A stretch of DNA of 64,000 nt from CAVSSX01 sp963730735 (GTDB taxonomy: Bacteria > Actinomycetota > Acidimicrobiia > Acidimicrobiales > RAAP-2), in assembly GCA_963730735.1 (NCBI GenBank), contig CAVSSX010000010.1, positions 1-64,000 on the forward strand. Reading direction: 5' to 3'. The number at the start of each line of letters is the position of its first letter. Positions within the stretch are counted from its first letter, which is position 1. The translations under genes and the position numbers were made by a program. Below, piece after piece: positions 53,724 through 61,714 of this stretch. The notes beneath the pieces are model-generated. The model did no database searches. It worked only from the letters and a program-made list of their open reading frames with translations, and was not told where the DNA came from.

Positions 53724-54546
53724 TCAGATCATGAAGGGCATGGCGGCGAGCACCCGCCGGCCGAGCTCGGCGTCGCCGTCGAGCTGCACCCCGCCCTCGG
53801 CCAGGACCTCGTCGGCCCCGACCCGGCCGCAGCCGAGCCGCCAGTACGCCGGCGCCCCGAGGGTCAGGCGGACGGTCGGGTCGGCCGGCGAGCTCGGCGG
53901 GGGCCACGGCCCGGCCGTGCTCGATCACCAGGGCCAGCGTCCGGGGGTCGGGCCCGGTGACCTCGAACACGACCGTGGTGCCCTCGGGGGGTCCCACCTT
54001 GCGACCGACCACGAAGCCCATGGCCATGGCCACCCGGTCGAGGGTCACCGACTCCCCCGACCCGCCCCGGCCGCCCGGCCGATCGAGGGCCCGACGGATG
54101 TCCTGCTCGTGCACGAAGCAGTCGAACGCCCGGACCGACATGAACTCGCGGTACGGGACCTGCCCGGCCGGGCTCCACCCGACCTCGTCGAAGCGCTCGG
54201 TGGGCATCTCGGCCATCTGGGCCAGCCGACGCCCGGTGACGTCGTGGAACTCGGCCAGCACCTCGTCACCCGGTCGGGCCCGGCGGGACACCACCCAGGC
54301 CTCGTTGGCCTCGCCGATGGGGTTGTGGACGTAGTCGGGGACCGAGTCGAGCGGCTCGACCTCGGCGTCACCCAGGAGGAAGCGCTCGGTCCCGATCAGG
54401 TGGGCCACCTGGTCGCGCACCGACCAACCGGGGCACTCGGTCGGTCGGTCCCAGGCGGCGGCGTCGAGGTCGGCGCAGGCCGCCTCGATCGACGACCAGA
54501 CCTCGGCCAGCGCGCCGATGACCGGTTCGTCGGAGGTCGAGGGCAC
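53724..54546 (-). CDS. DinB-fold protein, mycothiol-dependent maleylpyruvate isomerase family; one frameshift
   Basis: GTG 54546 starts VPSTSDEPVIGALAEVWSSI. The family motif is PTECPGWSVRDQVAHLIGTE, with a metal-ligand His in AHLIG; FDCFVHEQDIRRALDRPGG holds a second. The frame breaks near 53895. The C-terminal part then reads VRLTLGAPAYWRLGCGRVGA and ends AAMPFMI at 53724. About 273 residues. This family uses mycothiol, the actinobacterial thiol, or has unknown thiol chemistry; the substrate is unknown. It is the first minus-strand gene upstream of tig. Confidence 0.82.
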
Positions 54547-54679
54547 CGGGTCATGGTACGCCGAGCGGGCCCGAGGGTGCCCGGGACCAGGGCATCTCGG
54601 TGGCGCCGAGAGCCTCGGGATCCCCCGCAGGCACGAAGGACCCCGGTAGCTTTCGACGGACGTGCCTAACCTAGGCAGC

Positions 54680-54707
54680 GCTCGGCCGGGGCTCCCCGGA
54701 GCCGAGC
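54680..54707. promoter_or_regulatory. Leader hairpin upstream of the small zinc-ribbon gene
   Basis: GCTCGGC-CGGG, loop GCTC, CCCG-ga-GCCGAGC, ending 29 nt before the ATG at 54737. It would lie in the 5' leader of the plus-strand gene and leaves the AAGGAGG site free. Confidence 0.35.
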
Positions 54708-54736
54708 GGGGGGAACCAAACCAAGGAGGGGTCACG

Positions 54737-54892
54737 ATGGCGTCCTACGAGGGCTATTGCGTGAAGTGCCGTGAGAAGCGGGAGTTCGACGGCCAGGAGG
54801 TCGAGCTGGCCAACGGCCGGCGGGCGGCCCAGGGGACCTGCCCGACCTGCGGCACCAAGATGAACCGCATCCTGGGCAAGAAGAAGGACTGA
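54737..54892 (+). CDS. DUF5679-type small zinc-ribbon protein
   Basis: 51 residues from ATG 54737 with a strong AAGGAGG site 7 nt upstream. Cys pairs: YCVKC and CPTCGTKMNRILGKKKD, with ELANGRRAAQGT between. The layout matches the DUF5679 family of tiny zinc-ribbon proteins found next to translation genes in actinobacteria. Function unknown; the basic end suggests nucleic-acid contact. A tRNA-Pro gene follows 60 nt later. Confidence 0.85.
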   Translation: MASYEGYCVKCREKREFDGQEVELANGRRAAQGTCPTCGTKMNRILGKKKD

Positions 54893-54952
54893 CGGACCGG
54901 CCCGTCCGGCGCTGGCGCCCCAGCCGGGGTTCTAAGCTCGGACGGGGTCGGA

Positions 54953-55025
54953 CGGGGTGTGGCGCAGTTGGTAGCGCGCAGCGTTTGGGACGCTGAGGTC
55001 CCCGGTTCAAGTCCGGGCATCCCGA
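54953..55025 (+). tRNA. tRNA-Pro (anticodon TGG)
   Basis: 73 nt. The acceptor stem CGGGGTG pairs with CATCCCG and the discriminator base is A. The anticodon arm is CAGCG-TTTGGGA-CGCTG with anticodon TGG. The T arm is CCCGG-TTCAAGT-CCGGG. CCA is not encoded. The D arm has GCGC-AGTTGGTA-GCGC. proS, its synthetase, is at the other end of the window. Confidence 0.97.
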
Positions 55026-55078
55026 CTCAATGGCGGACGGCCGGGCGGCCAGCCACCCGGTGACCGTCCAGTGGCGGT

Positions 55079-56794
55079 TCAGCGGCCGACGATGTCGGGG
55101 AAGCGGTCGCCCGAGACCGGGGGGCTGAACAAGAAGCCCTGGGCCCGCTCGCAACCGAGCAGGCGGAGGGCGTTCAGCTGGGTCGGCGTCTCCACGCCCT
55201 CGGCGACGATCTCGTGGCCGAGGGCCCGGGCCATCGAGATCACGGCGGCCACGATCTGGGTGCCCCGCTCCCGGTCCAGCTGGTCGACGAAGGACTTGTC
55301 GATCTTGAGGCTGTCGAGGGGGAGCTGCTGGAGGTAGCTCAGCGAGGAGTACCCGGTGCCGAAGTCGTCGATGGCCAGCCGGGTCCCGAGGGCCTTCAGG
55401 TCGGCCAGCACCTCGCCGGCGGCCATGCGGTCGCGCATCAGGGCGCTCTCGGTGATCTCGAGGGTCAGGTTCCCCGGGGCCAGCCCGGTCGTGGTCAGGA
55501 CGTCCCGGACCGTCCGCACGATCTCGGGCTGCTCGATCTGACGGACGGCCAGGTTGACGCCGATGTTGTGGCTGGGCCCGAAGAGGCCGGCCGCCTGCCA
55601 GGCGACCCACTGCCGGCAGGCCTCGGCCAGCGCCCAGGCGCCGATGGGGACGATCAGGCCGCTCAGCTCGGCCACCGGCACGAACCGGTCGGGGGCGAGC
55701 AGCCCCTCCTTCGGGTGGTCCCACCGCAGCACGGCCTCGGCGCCCACCGTCCGCAGGGTCGAGATGTCGACCACCGGCTGATAGAAGAGGACCAGCTCGC
55801 CCCGCTCGAGGGCCCGGTTCAGACCGTGCTCGGTCGACATCTGCTCGACCACGTGGCGTCGCATGGCCTCGCCGAAGACCTTGTAGGTGCCCCCGCCGTC
55901 CTCCTTGGCCTCGTGCATCGCCGCCCCGGCGTTCGACAGCAGCGTCGTCCGGTCAGTGGTCGGGTCCTTGGTGGTGGCGATGCCGGCGCTCACCACCAAG
56001 AAGACCTCGGTCCCCCCGATGTCGAAGGGCTCGCGCATGGCCTCGAGGGCGTCGTCGACGAAGCGGGAGGCGTCCTGGGTCGAACGCTCGCCCTCGAACA
56101 GGGCCAGGAACTCGTCGCCCCCCAGCCGGGCGAGCAGCGGCCGGAGGCCGCCACCGGCCATCCGGAGCCGGGCCACCAGGGCCACCAACAGGTCGTCGCC
56201 GGCATCGTGGCCCATGGAGTCGTTGAAGATCTTGAAGCGGTCGACCCCGAACACCACCAGCGAGACCGTCCCCGGCTCGTCCTTCAGGTCGTTCAGCGCC
56301 ACCTGCACCCGCCGGGAGAACAGGTTCCGGTTGGGCAGACCGGTCAGGGGGTCGTGCTGGCGGTCCCGGGCGATGGCCTCGGAGAACCGGGAGGCCTCGG
56401 CGCTGGCGTCGTGGATGAAGCCCCAGATCCGCAGCTCGGTGCCGATCCCCTCGGCGAAGACGCTCATGGTGCCCGAGCTGAGGGTCCCGTCCTTGTGGAC
56501 CAGCTCGATCTCGATGACCAGCGGACGGCCGGGTCGGCCGCCCCGGTTCATCTCCTCGATGACCTCGGGCGTCCGGATGACCGCCATGCCCTGCTCGAAC
56601 ATGTCGAGCGAGCCCGGGCCGACGATGTCGAAGGCCGACCGTCCGACGATCTCCTCCCGGGTCCACCCGAGCATCCGCTCGGACTGCAGGTTCCATCCGG
56701 TGAGGATCGTGTCCTGGTCGAGCTCGACGTACCCGTCGCGGAGGGAGTCGAGGATCGACCGGAGCTGGGCACCCCTCCCGATCGAATTGGTCAC
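55079..56794 (-). CDS. PAS-GGDEF-EAL cyclic-di-GMP protein
   Basis: About 571 residues if started at GTG 56794 (VTNSIGRGAQLRSILDSLRD); the frame is open to an ATG at 56908 but that part is Gly/Arg-rich and nonconserved. A PAS domain (about 10-140; GYVELDQDTILTGWNLQSER) senses an unknown signal. The GGDEF domain has DPLTGLPNRNLF and an intact RLGGDEFLALF. The EAL domain has AEAVLRWDHPKEG (EAV in place of EAL), LEITESALM, IDDFGTGYSSLSYLQ and AEGVETP. Both catalytic sites look usable, so it may be bifunctional. No membrane segment, so cytosolic. Confidence 0.9.
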   Translation of the reverse strand: MTNSIGRGAQLRSILDSLRDGYVELDQDTILTGWNLQSERMLGWTREEIVGRSAFDIVGPGSLDMFEQGMAVIRTPEVIEEMNRGGRPGRPLVIEIELVHKDGTLSSGTMSVFAEGIGTELRIWGFIHDASAEASRFSEAIARDRQHDPLTGLPNRNLFSRRVQVALNDLKDEPGTVSLVVFGVDRFKIFNDSMGHDAGDDLLVALVARLRMAGGGLRPLLARLGGDEFLALFEGERSTQDASRFVDDALEAMREPFDIGGTEVFLVVSAGIATTKDPTTDRTTLLSNAGAAMHEAKEDGGGTYKVFGEAMRRHVVEQMSTEHGLNRALERGELVLFYQPVVDISTLRTVGAEAVLRWDHPKEGLLAPDRFVPVAELSGLIVPIGAWALAEACRQWVAWQAAGLFGPSHNIGVNLAVRQIEQPEIVRTVRDVLTTTGLAPGNLTLEITESALMRDRMAAGEVLADLKALGTRLAIDDFGTGYSSLSYLQQLPLDSLKIDKSFVDQLDRERGTQIVAAVISMARALGHEIVAEGVETPTQLNALRLLGCERAQGFLFSPPVSGDRFPDIVGR

Positions 56795-56994
56795 GCCCCA
56801 GCCCTGCCTTCCGCCTCGATGCCGTCCGGCCTCGTCGCCTCGCCGCACGGTGCCGCCGCCGCCGACGCCGGTGGAGGATCCCGGTCGCCGGCCGGTCACG
56901 TCCGACACCGATCGTACCCGGTGACCACCACCGGATCGGGGGAGGGCCCCGGCCGCAACGGGTGCCCACAGGGGGTTCCTTGTACCCTGACCGG

Positions 56995-58038
56995 GTGCTC
57001 GAGATCACCGGGGTGCTCCAGAAGTCGGCGTGGGACGCCAACACCGTGCCCCCGGTCGAGAAGGTGCGGCCGGGCCTGTGGTCCATCCCGGTGCCCATTC
57101 CCAACAACCCGCTGCGCTACGTGCTGGTCTACGCCTTCGAGCTCGACAACGGGGTGGCCCTGGTCGACGCCGGCTGGCCGACCGACGACGCCTGGGAGGC
57201 GCTCGACGCCGGCCTGACCAGCATCGGGGGCAGCGTGAACGACGTGCAGTCGGTCACCGTGACCCACATCCACCCCGACCACTACGGCCTGGCCGGCCGG
57301 GTGCGCGAGGCCTCGGGGGCCAAGGTCGGGCTGCACCCGGCCGACGCCAAACTGCTGGTCGACCGCTACGACACCCCCGACCTGCTGCTCGAGCAGATGA
57401 CCGAGCTCATGATGATGTCCGGCGTGCCCAGCGAGCACCTCCCGACGCTGGCCCACGCCTCGATGGAGATCAAGTCGCTGATGTCCATGGACCCACCGGA
57501 CGTCCTGATCGAGGACGGCGAGTCGGTGGACGTGCCCGGCTGGGACCTCCGGGCCATCTGGACCCCCGGCCACTCCCCCGGGCACATCTGCCTCTACAGC
57601 GACGACGCCAAGCTGCTGTTGTCGGGCGACCACGTCCTGCCCCACATCACCCCGAACATCTCGGTGCACCGCCAGCAGGCCGACAACCCGCTGGGCGACT
57701 TCCTCGAGTCGCTGGCCAAGCTCCGGGCCTACGACCCCGACGAGGTGCTGCCGGCCCACGAGTACCGCTGGGCCAACCTCCACGCCCGCCTCGACGAGCT
57801 GGTGGCCCACCACGAGGACCGCCTGGCGGCCATCGAGGCCGTCCTGGCCACCCGACCGGGCATCTCGGTCTGGGAGCTGACCCTCTCGCTCACGTGGTCC
57901 CGGCCGTGGGACCAGATCCCGGTGTACATGCAGCGGGCGGCCAACGGCGAGACGCTGGCCCACCTGGTGCTGCTGGAGCGGCGGGGACGGGTGCGGCGCG
58001 AGGTCGACGTCCCGGCCCGCTTCTACCTCACCGCCTGA
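56995..58038 (+). CDS. MBL-fold metallo-hydrolase
   Basis: 347 residues from GTG 56995 (VLEITGVLQKSAWDANTVPP), chosen because nothing conserved lies upstream; the frame is open to 56962. The zinc motif is VTHIHPDHYGLAGR (HxHxDH). Then IWTPGHSPGHICLY supplies the next His, SGDHVLPHITPN the bridging Asp, and PAHEY the last His. A C-terminal winged-helix-like part (about 250-347) follows, as in LACTB2-type or glyoxalase-II-like hydrolases. Substrate unknown: thioesters, nucleic acid or lactones are possible. Divergent from the PAS-GGDEF-EAL gene. Confidence 0.88.
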   Translation: MLEITGVLQKSAWDANTVPPVEKVRPGLWSIPVPIPNNPLRYVLVYAFELDNGVALVDAGWPTDDAWEALDAGLTSIGGSVNDVQSVTVTHIHPDHYGLAGRVREASGAKVGLHPADAKLLVDRYDTPDLLLEQMTELMMMSGVPSEHLPTLAHASMEIKSLMSMDPPDVLIEDGESVDVPGWDLRAIWTPGHSPGHICLYSDDAKLLLSGDHVLPHITPNISVHRQQADNPLGDFLESLAKLRAYDPDEVLPAHEYRWANLHARLDELVAHHEDRLAAIEAVLATRPGISVWELTLSLTWSRPWDQIPVYMQRAANGETLAHLVLLERRGRVRREVDVPARFYLTA

Positions 58039-58070
58039 CGCCGGCGGCCACCCGCCCGGGGCGAGCCGCG

Positions 58071-58559
58071 TCAGGTGCGGCGCAGGGTGACGCTGGCCCA
58101 GACCCGCCGCCGGCAGGCCGGGCAGGTCATCTTGTGGTCGAAGCGTCCCCGGGGCAGCCAGTAGCCGACCGGGAGCTGGAAGATGACGAAGTCGAGGAAG
58201 CCGACCCGGCGGACGGCCCGACACGACGAGCACACGACGGTGATCGGCCCGTGGTCGGCCAGCGGGTGCTCGGGCCGCCCGGGGGCGTCGCCCTGGCGTG
58301 CCGGGGCCGAGGTGAACAGGACCCGCTTGCCGAGCGGGGTGCCCGCCCCGCGGCGGGGGCTCGGACCTTCGTCGGGGTCGACGCCGACCGACGGGCCGGC
58401 GTCGGGGTCGACCGGCGCCCAGAACAGCGCCCGCTTGCCCAGCGGGTCCGGGGCGGCCCGGCGGCGTTCGGCCGGCGTGGGCCCGCCGACCGCCCGGATC
58501 GGGCGCTCCTCCGGCGGTCGGGCGACCGACGGGTGCTCGCTCCTTCCCCGGTCCACCAT
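58071..58559 (-). CDS. Zinc-ribbon protein with two PLGKR(A/V)LF motifs
   Basis: 162 residues from ATG 58559, 4 nt after the ParA stop, so co-transcribed with it. The first 100 residues are Pro/Arg/Asp-rich and appear unfolded. They carry the same short motif twice: PLGKRALF (39-46) and PLGKRVLF (75-82). The C-terminal 60 residues have two Cys pairs, C110/C113 (VVCSSCRAVRR) and C146/C149 (MTCPACRRRVW), around an aromatic stretch FVIFQLPVGYWLP. This suggests a zinc ribbon that could touch membrane or protein. No known family recognised. Confidence 0.72.
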   Translation of the reverse strand: MVDRGRSEHPSVARPPEERPIRAVGGPTPAERRRAAPDPLGKRALFWAPVDPDAGPSVGVDPDEGPSPRRGAGTPLGKRVLFTSAPARQGDAPGRPEHPLADHGPITVVCSSCRAVRRVGFLDFVIFQLPVGYWLPRGRFDHKMTCPACRRRVWASVTLRRT

Positions 58560-58563
58560 CCGG

Positions 58564-59337
58564 CTAGGCCTGGGCCAGGCGGTCGACGACGGCGGTGGCG
58601 ACCCGCCGGTAGGCGTCGGCCCCGGGCGAGCCCGGCGAGTGCTGGAGGATCGACTGGCCGAGCGCCGGGGCTTCGGCGAAGCGCACCGACTTGGGCACCG
58701 GTGGGCCGAGCACCGGCAGGTGGTAGCGGGTGTCGACCTCCGACAGGACCTGGCGGCCGTGCCGGGTCCGGCCGTCGTACATGGTGGCCACCACCCCGAG
58801 CACGGTGAGCTGGTCGTTGGCGAACATCCGCACGTCCTCGATCGTCTCGAGCAGCTGGCCGACCCCCCGGTGGCTCAACGCCTCGCACTGGAGCGGGATG
58901 AGCACCCGGTCGGCCGCCGTCAGCCCGTCGATGGTGAGGATGCCGAGCGACGGTGGGCAGTCGATGAGCACCAGGTCGTACTCCTCGAGCACCGGGGTGA
59001 GGGCCCGGGCCAGCACGTGCTCCCGGCCGGTGCGCGACAGCAGGTGGACCTCGGCCCCGGCCAGGTCGATGGTCGCCGGCACCAGGGTCAGCCCGTCGAT
59101 GCCGGGGACCGGCCGGGCGACGTCGGCCACCTTGGACCGGCGGACCAGGACGTCGTGCAACGACTGGTCGAGGGTGTCGGGATCGAACCCGAAGGAGAAC
59201 GTCAGGCAGGCCTGCGGGTCGAGATCCACGACCAGCACTCGATGTCCCTGTTCGGCCAGAGCGACCCCGAGGGACTGGACCGTGGTCGTCTTGGCCACGC
59301 CGCCCTTCTGGTTCGCCACGGCCACCACCTTGGCCAT
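58564..59337 (-). CDS. Orphan ParA/MinD-type ATPase
   Basis: 257 residues from ATG 59337. Deviant Walker A NQKGGVAKTTT (residues 9-19), VLVVDLDPQACLTFSFGFDP with the A-prime motif and Walker B-type LVLIDCPPSLGILTID. No parB gene and no parS-like site were seen. This argues against the main chromosome-partition pair and for a protein that positions some other cargo. Its probable partner is the zinc-ribbon gene 4 nt downstream. It is divergent from a membrane-protein gene. Confidence 0.9.
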   Translation of the reverse strand: MAKVVAVANQKGGVAKTTTVQSLGVALAEQGHRVLVVDLDPQACLTFSFGFDPDTLDQSLHDVLVRRSKVADVARPVPGIDGLTLVPATIDLAGAEVHLLSRTGREHVLARALTPVLEEYDLVLIDCPPSLGILTIDGLTAADRVLIPLQCEALSHRGVGQLLETIEDVRMFANDQLTVLGVVATMYDGRTRHGRQVLSEVDTRYHLPVLGPPVPKSVRFAEAPALGQSILQHSPGSPGADAYRRVATAVVDRLAQA

Positions 59338-59436
59338 CCGCCGAGTCTACGACCGCCGGGCCACGGCGTCACTGGCGGATTCCAGCGTCACCGGTGATCC
59401 CTGGGTCCCCGGGGGCGCGCTCGTAACATCTCGCCG

Positions 59437-61179
59437 ATGCGCCCCACCCGCTGGCGGGCCCCCGACGGGGTGTCGGTCCTGCTGCTCGCCGCCGTGCTGG
59501 CGCCGTTCGGGGTCGAGTGGGTCCGGCTGCAGTTCTTCGGGCCGACCGACGTCCACCTCCGGGGCGACATCGCCGTGGCCGACTACAACGCCCGGCTGGC
59601 CATGCACGGGCACATGGTGGTCGGCACCTACGACCGGTTCGGTTGGCACCACCCGGGCCCGGCGCTCTACTACCTCTACGCCGCCTTCTACTGGGTGTTC
59701 GGGGCCACGCCCCGGACGCTCTTCGCCACCGCCCTGTTGCTCGCCCTGGCCTCGACGGCGGCGGCCGTCGTGGTGGTGCACCGGCGGGTCGGGGTGGCCG
59801 CCGGTCGGCTGTGCACGGTGGCCGCCGGCCTGTTCCTCATCTTCCTGGCCTCGAGCGCCTCGGCGCCGGGCACCCTCGACATCCTGTCCATCCTCACCAG
59901 CCCATGGAACCCCGACGTGGTCATCGCCCCCACCCTGTTGTTCATGGTCCTGGCGGCGTCGGCCGTCGACCGGGGGCCGAGCATGGTGGCCATGCTGGTG
60001 GTCGGGTCCTGCCTGGTGCAGGCGGACGTGGGCACGACGCCCCTGGTGGCCGTGGTGGCCCTGGCCACGGTGCTGGCCGCCCTGGTCCGCTGGCGGCGCC
60101 GGCGCCGGGCGGCCAACCGGCCCCCACCCGCCCCACCGGCCCGCTACGGCCGCCACGCCCGGTTGCCCGAGAGCCGCCGGGCGACGCCCTCGGCGGCGCC
60201 GGACGATCCGCAGGCGACCCGACGGCGCTCTCCAGCCACCACGGCGCTCACCGTGGGGGTGGGCGCCGCTCTGCTGGCGCTGGTCTGGTTCCTGCCCGTC
60301 TACCAGCAGGTGCAGTCGACCGACGGCAACCTGGCCGCCATCGCCCACTTCTTCACCACCCACCGCAATCCGCTGAACCACTACGGGTTGCTGACGCCGT
60401 TCTCCTACCTGGCCAAGGCCTTCGGCGGGCTGGGTCAGGCCCGGACCGACGTCCCAGCGGTGCCGCTGGCCGCCTCGTACCTGGTGGCCGCCGTGAGTGC
60501 CGTCGTCCTGGTGGCCACCCTCGTGCTGTCGCCCCGCCGGCCGCCCTACCTGCGACGGCTCGGCGGCCTGGTCGTCCTGGGCCTGGTGGTGGCCATGTTC
60601 GCCGGCAACGACATCATCGGCGTGCCGTTCGGCTACCTGATGGAGTGGTCCCTCGGCGTGTTCACGGCCGGGGTCTTCGCCGTGGCCGCCCTGGTTGCCG
60701 TCCGCCTGGCCCGGTGGGCGGGCGCCGGCCCGGCCGGTAGCCGACGCCGGGGCCTGGCCGCCGCCAGCGTGGTCGTCACCCTGGCCGTGACGGCGGTCCT
60801 GGCCGTCCAGGTCGCCCGCTACCCCTCCCTCGCCTCGGCCAGCGACCCGAGCGTCGGCCGGGTCACCCAGCAGGTGCGCTCGGCCCTGCGCCACCCGGAC
60901 CTGCCGACCCTGGTCGTCGGGCGGCTGAACACCCCCGATGCCCTCTGGGTCTACGACGGCCTGATCAACGAGCTCCAGCGGGACGGCGTGGACGTCGTCG
61001 TCCAGCCGGCGTGGTTCAACACCTTCGGCAACGGGACCTTCGGGCTCCACCACATGCTCGCACCGGGGCCGCACCGGACCGAGACGGTCGTCACGGTGAC
61101 CGAGCCGAGACGCTCGGCGGCGGCCGCCGCCGCCCGGGCCTTCCCGCCCATGACCACCTCGGTGCGCGTCGAGCGCTGA
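59437..61179 (+). CDS. Polytopic membrane protein, GT-C glycosyltransferase-like
   Basis: 580 residues from ATG 59437. About ten transmembrane segments (for example VSVLLLAAVLAPFGVEWV and LTVGVGAALLALVWFLPV) are interrupted by a basic cytosolic loop (about 215-265) and end in a hydrophilic C-terminal domain of about 120 residues. The first external loop has GDIAVADYNARLAMHGHMVV followed by TYDRFGWHHPGPALYYLYA. Acidic residues and a HxPGP motif in that position are typical of GT-C-fold transferases that use polyprenyl-phosphate sugars. Direct assignment to a family is not possible by eye. Its role in glycosylation of wall or exported proteins is inference. Confidence 0.68.
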   Translation: MRPTRWRAPDGVSVLLLAAVLAPFGVEWVRLQFFGPTDVHLRGDIAVADYNARLAMHGHMVVGTYDRFGWHHPGPALYYLYAAFYWVFGATPRTLFATALLLALASTAAAVVVVHRRVGVAAGRLCTVAAGLFLIFLASSASAPGTLDILSILTSPWNPDVVIAPTLLFMVLAASAVDRGPSMVAMLVVGSCLVQADVGTTPLVAVVALATVLAALVRWRRRRRAANRPPPAPPARYGRHARLPESRRATPSAAPDDPQATRRRSPATTALTVGVGAALLALVWFLPVYQQVQSTDGNLAAIAHFFTTHRNPLNHYGLLTPFSYLAKAFGGLGQARTDVPAVPLAASYLVAAVSAVVLVATLVLSPRRPPYLRRLGGLVVLGLVVAMFAGNDIIGVPFGYLMEWSLGVFTAGVFAVAALVAVRLARWAGAGPAGSRRRGLAAASVVVTLAVTAVLAVQVARYPSLASASDPSVGRVTQQVRSALRHPDLPTLVVGRLNTPDALWVYDGLINELQRDGVDVVVQPAWFNTFGNGTFGLHHMLAPGPHRTETVVTVTEPRRSAAAAAARAFPPMTTSVRVER

Positions 61180-61714
61180 CCCGGTTGCGGAAGGAACCGA
61201 CGACCTGCGCCCTATCGTTTGGTGCCGAATTACAGACGATTGCCGATAGTTTTTGAGGTATTCACAAACTATTGATGTAACACCGCCGCCTATTTGACGA
61301 AAGAACCGGGGAATGGAACTCTCGGTCCGACCCGGAGAGGCGGCCGGGTGGGTCGCACGGTTCGGGGCAATCCAGCCGCCGCCGCCCCGTCGGACGGCGG
61401 TCTGGGAACCGGCCACGCCGCGCCCCACGTCGCCCGACGTACCGGTGTACCAGGTCGACGAAGCCCTTTCTGGTGGCCGATCTCGACCGCACGACGGCAC
61501 CCGATGGCGGGCCCGATGCCGGCGTCGGCGATCAGCCACACGGACCCAGGGGGCGGGCGCCGACCGTGGCTCGAGGCTCGGTTCGCCGTCATTTCGACGA
61601 CGAATGTTGCAGACCCTCAATATTGAAATACTTGACACCACGGCTCGGTCACTCCACGATATCTGCCAGGTTCGTGGGCAGTATTTATTGTTTTTCCACT
61701 AACTCGATTGAACG
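61180..61714. other. 535-nt intergenic region with AT-rich ends
   Basis: No convincing gene: the open frames here are GC-rich middle-section shadows without ribosome sites. The left end is AT-rich and holds the palindrome at 61246-61272. The right end, just before the reductase gene, is AT-rich too, with a perfect palindrome TCAATATTGA (61617-61626) and TTGACA (61632-61637) but no good matching -10. It probably carries the promoter of the downstream gene pair. Confidence 0.5.
61246..61272. promoter_or_regulatory. 11-bp palindromic operator-like site
   Basis: ATAGTTTTTGA (61246-61256), GGTAT, TCACAAACTAT (61262-61272): ten of eleven positions are complementary. AT-rich two-fold symmetry in an otherwise GC-rich genome is typical of regulator binding sites. 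It lies 67 nt after the membrane-protein stop and 440 nt before the reductase gene. Confidence 0.45.

Noticed and set aside
59338..59436. Direct repeat GCGTCAC upstream of the membrane-protein gene as an operator
   Set aside because: Seven-base direct repeats are expected by chance at this base composition, and there is no symmetry or promoter match to support it.
58000..59440. Chromosome partition locus (parABS)
   Set aside because: ParA is present but no parB and no sequence resembling the TGTTTCACGTGAAACA site was found around it.
61262..61702. Small genes in the 61180-61714 gap
   Set aside because: Open frames on both strands overlap each other, lack ribosome sites and read as Arg/Pro-rich noise.
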